Shown: in pieces, positions 59,620-64,000 of the stretch | How positions within the stretch are numbered: the first letter of the stretch is position 1 | Layout of the letters: each line of letters opens with the position of its first letter | Assembly (NCBI GenBank): GCA_009809945.1 | Contig: WTPW01000930.1 | Coordinates: forward strand, 62,001 to 126,000 | From: Gigaspora margarita | Lineage: Eukaryota; Glomeromycota; Glomeromycetes; Diversisporales; Gigasporaceae | Direction of reading: 5' to 3' | DNA: 64,000 nt | Made by a program: the position numbers and the translations under genes | Notes under the pieces: generated by a model | What the model saw: only the letters and a program-made list of their open reading frames with translations | Told to the model about the DNA's origin: nothing | Database searches by the model: none

Positions 59620-60879
59620 ATGGACCCTGAACATTATCAAAACATTAAAATATTTTTAGAAACTGCCACCTACCCCTTCCAATTTACAAAAACTCAAAAA
59701 GAACAATTATATAGAAAAAGTTAATATTTTTGTATTAAAAATAACCAACTTTACAAAGGAAAACAAAAGCAAAACCAAGACCTACTAAAAGTAATTCAAA
59801 AACATGAGGTTGAAGCTGTATTGTACCTCATGCACTACCATCACCTTGGAGCACATTTTGGAACTGACAAAATGTTTGACAAAATCAAAAGTCAATACTA
59901 TTGGTCTCAAATGTATGAACATATTCGAAATTATGTAAAGACTTGTGATAGTTGTCAAAAGAGAGAAAAATATTAACAACATGGCCCTCTCCACCCTATC
60001 AAAGTAGAAGCACCCTTTGACAAAATTGGAATTGATTTTGTTGAACCTCTCCCTTCTACTGCCCAAGGAAATAAATATATAATCATTGCTATGGATTATA
60101 TAACCAATACCCTAAAGCTAAAGCAGTACCAAATGCAACTCCTCAACAAACTGCTGATTTTATTTACGAAGACATTATTTGTAGACATGGATGTCCTAAT
60201 TTTATACTCTCTGATCATGGAACACATTGTAATAATTTGCTCATTGAAGGCTTAATGCAGAAATTCCAAATTAAACACTTGTTAACTACTCCCTATCATC
60301 CAAAAACAAATGGATTAGTAGAACATTTTAATAGAGCATTGTATGAATGCTTAGCAAATTGGCTAATGACAATACCGAATAGGATAAATTGATACCTTCT
60401 GTCCTGTTCTCTTATAGAAGTTCTAAACATGCAACTACCAAGTTCATACCCTTCTTATTTGCCTATGGCAGAGAGCTGAAATTGCCTATCTTTGGATTAC
60501 AAAAAAATTTAGAAGAAAATCTTTTAACAAGATTATACTCCCTTATAGAAAATTTACCTGCCAATCGGGCCCAAGCAAAGAAGAATGTTGAGAAATCTCA
60601 ACAACACCAGAAGTTCTACTGGAATAGAAATCTCAAGAAAGTTAAATGACTATTTGAAAAAGAAGAATAAGTATTGTATTACGATGCTGCAAGAGATAAA
60701 CATTTCACAGGCAAATTATTACTGAAATGGAAAGGACCCTATTTTATCCATAGTAAAGTAGCAAAGATGTTTACAAGCTTCGTACCATGGATGGACAGAT
60801 CTTAAAAACACCAATCAACGCCTATTTACTAAAAAAGTACTATATCCATCAAACTTGGAACCCCATGATCATTATATAG
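59620..60879 (+). pseudogene. Integrase of the Ty3-type element
   Basis: An ATG at 59620 follows an 80-base non-coding spacer, so integrase may be a separate ORF. Zinc-binding HHCC: MHYHHLGAHFG ... CDSCQKREK. Catalytic core: GIDFVEPL (Asp), ILSDHGTHCNN (Asp), TNGLVEHFNRAL (Glu). Then KFIPFLFAYGRELKLP, a GPY/F module (LLLKWKGPYFIH) and an end NAYLLKKYY...NPMIII with TAG at 60877. Lesions: TAG at about 59722, TAA near 59974, one-base loss near 60104, shift near 60388, stops near 60649 and 60670. Integrase inserts the DNA copy into the genome. Confidence 0.85.
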
Positions 60880-60948
60880 AACTTTTTTTTTCATCATTTT
60901 CTATTTTTATTTTATTTCTTTCTACTATATTTAGCAATTTTAAAAAAG

Positions 60949-61353
60949 ATGACAACAGTATTAGAGTTAGTTATGCAGGAGTTATCTGAGACAAAACTAG
61001 CTGATGTTGTTGTAGAACCTTCTCCCTATCATCGAAGGGATCGAACTAAAAAGAAGGTTCAAGCAGTATATCGAATTTTAAGAAATATAGCAAGACAAAG
61101 ATGTAGTGAAAGTATTCGTATGAAAACTTTGGTCTATTCTTATTACTTAGAAGAGCTATTGGAAACTAAACCCAAAACTCTAGTCTAACGTACAGTTTTG
61201 GCAAATCTCCTAACTAAGCATTATGAAGTTGCCTCTACTTGGACCTACAAGATCTTTTCACTATATGGTATAGAAGCTATTTATCGAACCAAATTCTTAA
61301 ATTTGTCCAATATTAAGAACCTCCATATATCAGACCTTGTTTTCTTATTCTAA
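60949..61353 (+). CDS. Extra 3' ORF of the Ty3-type element (one stop)
   Basis: 80 codons to a TAA at 61186-61188 and, in the same frame, another 54 codons to TAA at 61351 (TYKIFSLYGIEAIYRTKFLN). Basic helical protein (HRRDRTKKKVQAVYRILRNI) without signal or membrane segment, so not env-like. It ends 35 bp before the 3' LTR. Unknown family; possibly an accessory protein. Confidence 0.4.
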
Positions 61354-61387
61354 GTTCTCATAGAATTCGAAAATAAGCCCGGGAGAA
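61354..61387 (+). promoter_or_regulatory. Polypurine tract region
   Basis: AAAATAAGCCCGGGAGAA directly abuts the 3' LTR (TGTTGACC at 61388). It is where plus-strand priming is expected; the purine run is broken by CCC. Confidence 0.45.
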
Positions 61388-62086
61388 TGTTGACCTATGA
61401 AAAATATACAAAAATGGGCTTAAATCTTGGTCCAATAATCAGAATTCGATGAAAAAACTACCATTCGACTCAGCTCGACGAGACAGTTTGAATGAGCTAT
61501 AGATCATCCCTGTACAACTACTGTTTGCCAAGATTAGAACCAATAAATAATCAAGTATAGGATCTACAATTTGATTGGCTAGAAGATCTACTGCACGCCA
61601 AAGTGCATATATGGCATTTATAAAACATGTCATATTTATAGCATATATACTCTATATTTTATTTATAACACATATGTCATTTATTTCATATATTACATTT
61701 ATACTATTTATACTATATATTTTATTAGTAGTAGATATAGCATTTATTGCACATGTAATAGATATAGCCCATTACATTTGTGAAAAACAAAAATGTATAA
61801 AAGCAGCTGATGTGACCCCAAGTTCAATATCGAGTCTTCATACCCTTTCAATAAATAAAACATTTATTTACTATACAAATTAAATAGTTACTAGTATCTT
61901 CATATACTTTTAATTGTTGCCTCTTTCATAATTGCAAATTACGATAAATCTTCTTTGTTAAGTTTTCTTGAAAAACGCCTTTTGACTTAGTTAAATCACA
62001 GTAACAAGTGAGGTTATACAAAGTGATCACTGTTTAAGGTCGCTCTAGTTACCTACTATCTTAAAAGAAGTAGATATAGGATAACA
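61388..62086 (+). repeat. 3' LTR of the Ty3-type element
   Basis: Nearly the same as 38292-38991 with scattered substitutions and small indels, so the insertion is not very recent. Ends GGATAACA followed by the duplicated ACAT. ORFs in it on both strands are shadows. Confidence 0.9.
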
Positions 62087-62245
62087 ACATGTGTCGTTAA
62101 CTTAATAAAAAAATTACTTTTCATTTAGGGAAGCTCAGATTTCTGCATATAATAAAAATTTATATTGTACTATTTCCAAAATTTACTATTGTTCCAATAT
62201 AGTAATTTTGCTGATCTTACACAGATCAGGTCTTAACACGATTTA

Positions 62246-62613
62246 TTTTACCCAAACTATGACACATATATGTATTATATATCCAACTACCTCTAATATC
62301 AGATATATAGTATAATAAATATGATAGGGTGATTTAAATTACAGTAGTATAGACTATGTAGTAGTAACATGTTAGAGTTAATGCATTTTTTTAGTAAAAT
62401 CTAATGGTCGAAAAATATAATAAAATTACTTTAGTATTAAAAATGCTTTACTTTTATTAATAATAAATCTATTTTTTCGCATAATTCACATATTGAAAGA
62501 ATTTTTAATTGATTTGATTGGTCAATAATCACATTTGGATCTATATCAATTAGCCAATCACATAAATGTTGTAACCCATGATTTTTTAACAAAATACAAG
62601 TTTCTGCTATGCT
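62246..62613 (-). other. Right part of the Mutator-like element, with coding-like stretch
   Basis: On the minus strand at about 62613-62445 an open frame reads AETCILLKNHGLQHLCDWLI and DPNVIIDQSNQLKILSICEL, which looks coding-like by composition. The N-terminal part of that ORF (62614-62667) belongs to the solo LTR and is fortuitous. Could be a captured gene piece; family unknown. Confidence 0.3.
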
Positions 62614-62858
62614 TGTGGACCCCAAGTTCAACATCGAGTCTTCATACTCTTTCAATAAATAAAACATTTATTTATTACACAAATTAATTGTTGCCTCTTT
62701 CATAATTGCAAATTACCAAAAATCTTCTTTGTTAAGTTTTTTTGAAAACACCTTTTGATTTAGATAAATCACAGTAACAAGTGAGGCTATACAAAGTGTT
62801 CACTGTCTAAGGTCACTCTAGTTACCTACTATCTTAAAAGAAGTGATATAGGATAACA
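62614..62858 (+). mobile_element. Solo LTR, 3' part
   Basis: Continues 37090-37518. Starts with the duplicated TGTGGACCC, matches the last 240 bp of the full LTRs, ends GGATAACA, and is followed by ATAG, the same four bases that precede 37090. Confidence 0.85.
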
Positions 62859-63303
62859 ATAGTATTATAATATAATAAAATTATTGATCTTGTTTCATAA
62901 ACTGAAATAGTAATTTATTGAATAAACCTATTATTGCATACTATGTAATCAATAACTGCTATATTTTATGCTCTTCTAGGACCCTGAAAAACTCTAATAT
63001 AACTTAGATGTTACTAAAAAGAAAATTTTGTAGAAAAATTTATTAAACATTGTATTTTTAAATAGTAAATTTTAAATTTTTGCTATATTTTTACATCTAT
63101 TTGGGTGAAATATACTAAAATTATATTTAAGTCATATCAGAGTTCTTTAGTATTTGCTCTTCTTCTAATCATTTAGTAACTCAGCTCAGTTTACTAACAG
63201 ATCATCATTATCTATAAAATATAGCAGTTATTCATATTTCATATTCAATAATTATATAGTATTTTATTTATTTTATAGACTAATTATAGTAAAATATTGG
63301 TCT
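62859..63303. other. Non-coding flank
   Basis: AT-rich, partly inverse of 36970-37030, with an inner inverted pair (TAACTGCTATATTTTATG near 62960 and its inverse near 63225). No gene. Confidence 0.4.
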
Positions 63304-63602
63304 TGCGGGTTGATAGCATAGTGGTTATGCTCTCAGGATACAAATCGAAGGTTGCCAGTTCAAGTCCCCTTAGAGGTGATAATGAAAAACTAGCTAGTTA
63401 AAAAGGAAATCTGTGAACCCATAGTTTGTCAGCTGGCCAGAAGATCAGAGAGCTTAATTAGGCAATTCTTGTAGTTGGGTTGCAGGTATAGCAGCTAGTA
63501 TAGAACCTGTGGGCGGACTACTTAAATTTTATACCAAAAGTGCATATGTGGCTAGATGTGTCCTCGTCTATGGCCTGGATCTTCTATCAGCGTTTATAGG
63601 TT
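63304..63602 (+). mobile_element. SINE-like element with tRNA-like head, second copy of core
   Basis: Head with good box A (TAGCATAGTGG) and box B (AGTTCAAGTCC), 40 bp apart, as in tRNA genes. The core at 63482-63570 (AGCAGCTAGTATAGAACC, CTACTTAAA, AAAAGT, GTGGCTAG) matches the element at 9275-10263, but the heads differ. End not defined. Confidence 0.5.
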
Positions 63603-63776
63603 GCCTTAATTGGGCAGTTACCATTGTCAAATTTGGGTGATAAAGTGAAACAAGTTAGAATCCAAGTTGGATTAGCCGAAGTTACAAGACGTAATGCGAG
63701 ATCTAAGTCTAAAAAGATACTATATGAACTCATGGCACAAACATTCCAAAGTGTTTACCAGTTGTACCAATATTAA
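63603..63776 (+). CDS. Unidentified coding-like stretch (possible exon)
   Basis: An open frame of 57 codons to TAA at 63774, without a clear start: LPLSNLGDKVKQVRIQVGLA, EVTRRNARSKSKKILYELMA, then QTFQSVYQLYQY. Residue composition is balanced, unlike the surrounding AT-rich DNA, and the local GC content is higher. It may be the last exon of a gene or a captured fragment adjoining the SINE. I do not recognise the family. Confidence 0.3.
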   Translation, partial: ALIGQLPLSNLGDKVKQVRIQVGLAEVTRRNARSKSKKILYELMAQTFQSVYQLYQY

Positions 63777-64000
63777 TCGGTGGTGAATACACTAAAGGTG
63801 GTAGTGAAAGAGTAAATATCGGTGACCACTGAGCATTTGGGTGGTCTGAAATAGGGCTAGCCGGATGTATGCTATTTAGAAATTAATATGTACTTTGTTA
63901 ATTTATAATTAATAAAATATTAAGCACACATAAGCAACTGGTGCAAGAAAAAAAAATATAGTAAAACATTAAAAAAATTCTTGAATTACAATATATTTTA
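63777..64000. other. Right edge, no gene
   Basis: Somewhat GC-richer up to about 63870, then AT-rich. Nothing recognised. Confidence 0.35.

Larger units (their letters stand above)
38292..62086 (+). mobile_element. Ty3-type LTR retrotransposon (interrupted, decayed)
   Basis: Two LTRs of 700 and 699 bp in direct orientation, TG...CA ends, 4-bp duplication ACAT (38288-38291, 62087-62090). Order between them: leader, pre-gag ORF, gag with zinc knuckle, protease, reverse transcriptase, RNase H, an extra acidic region, integrase, a short extra ORF. RT before integrase makes it Ty3/Metaviridae-like. Without the 12.8-kb insertion it would be about 11 kb. Many stops and frameshifts; not functional. 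Confidence 0.9.
37519..62613. mobile_element. Mutator-like element split by the retrotransposon
   Basis: Inverse ends AGCATAGCAAAAACT / AGCATAGCAGAAACT, flanked by a 9-bp duplication of the solo LTR (TGTGGACTC at 37510-37518, TGTGGACCC at 62614-62622). About 1.3 kb of its own sequence remains: 37519-38291 and 62087-62613. Shares its terminus with the element at 5416-6510. Confidence 0.75.

Noticed and set aside
63304..63376. Genuine tRNA gene
   Set aside because: Box A and box B are present, but the flanks do not form an acceptor stem and the sequence continues into a repeated core.

Overview
The window is a very AT-rich (roughly three-quarters A+T), gene-poor nuclear eukaryotic sequence packed with mobile elements. 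The best guess is a Glomeromycotina (arbuscular mycorrhizal) fungus. The reasons are a partial MATA-HMG-type HMG-box gene at the left edge, introns with GT/AG borders in a degraded helicase gene, several nested transposons, and fungal-style Ty3 pol. The species is inferred, not proven. There is no intact ordinary housekeeping gene; nearly everything can be explained as layered insertions.

Layout. 1-225: 3' end of an HMG-box gene. 226-2739: non-coding DNA ending in a Helitron-like 3' terminus. 2740-28365: two copies, head to head, of a giant foldback element. Each has arms of about 4.2 kb (insertions removed) around a unique centre of about 1.1 kb. Each arm carries a small gene for a secreted four-cysteine peptide (two intact, two broken) and short membrane-protein-like ORFs. 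The arms and centres are riddled with smaller elements (hAT-, Mutator-, Harbinger- and mariner-like, plus a SINE-like retroposon) whose target duplications can be read by comparing the copies. 28366-37089: a field of MITEs and palindromes, no genes.

37086-62862: a nest of at least five levels. A solo LTR (4-bp duplication ATAG) is split by a Mutator-like element (9-bp duplication). That element is split by a Ty3-type LTR retrotransposon (4-bp duplication ACAT, 700-bp LTRs, 38292-62086). The retrotransposon's pol is split between reverse transcriptase and RNase H by a 12.8-kb DNA transposon (TTAA duplication, 26-bp terminal inverted repeats, 45208-58016). That transposon carries a hAT-like element (8-bp duplication), which holds a further palindrome.

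The most interesting item is the 12.8-kb TTAA transposon. On its minus strand it carries a zinc-binding DDE transposase resembling the Kolobok/Mutator-like group, followed 27 bp later and in the same frame by a RecQ-family DNA helicase with all main motifs recognisable. Both are now inactivated by stops and frameshifts. A RecQ helicase inside a TTAA-specific cut-and-paste transposon is unusual. I cannot check from here whether it has been described.

62863-64000: a second SINE-like element sharing a core with the one at 9275, a short unidentified coding-like stretch, and non-coding sequence. Two assembly gaps lie at 40860-41021 and 56284-57202.
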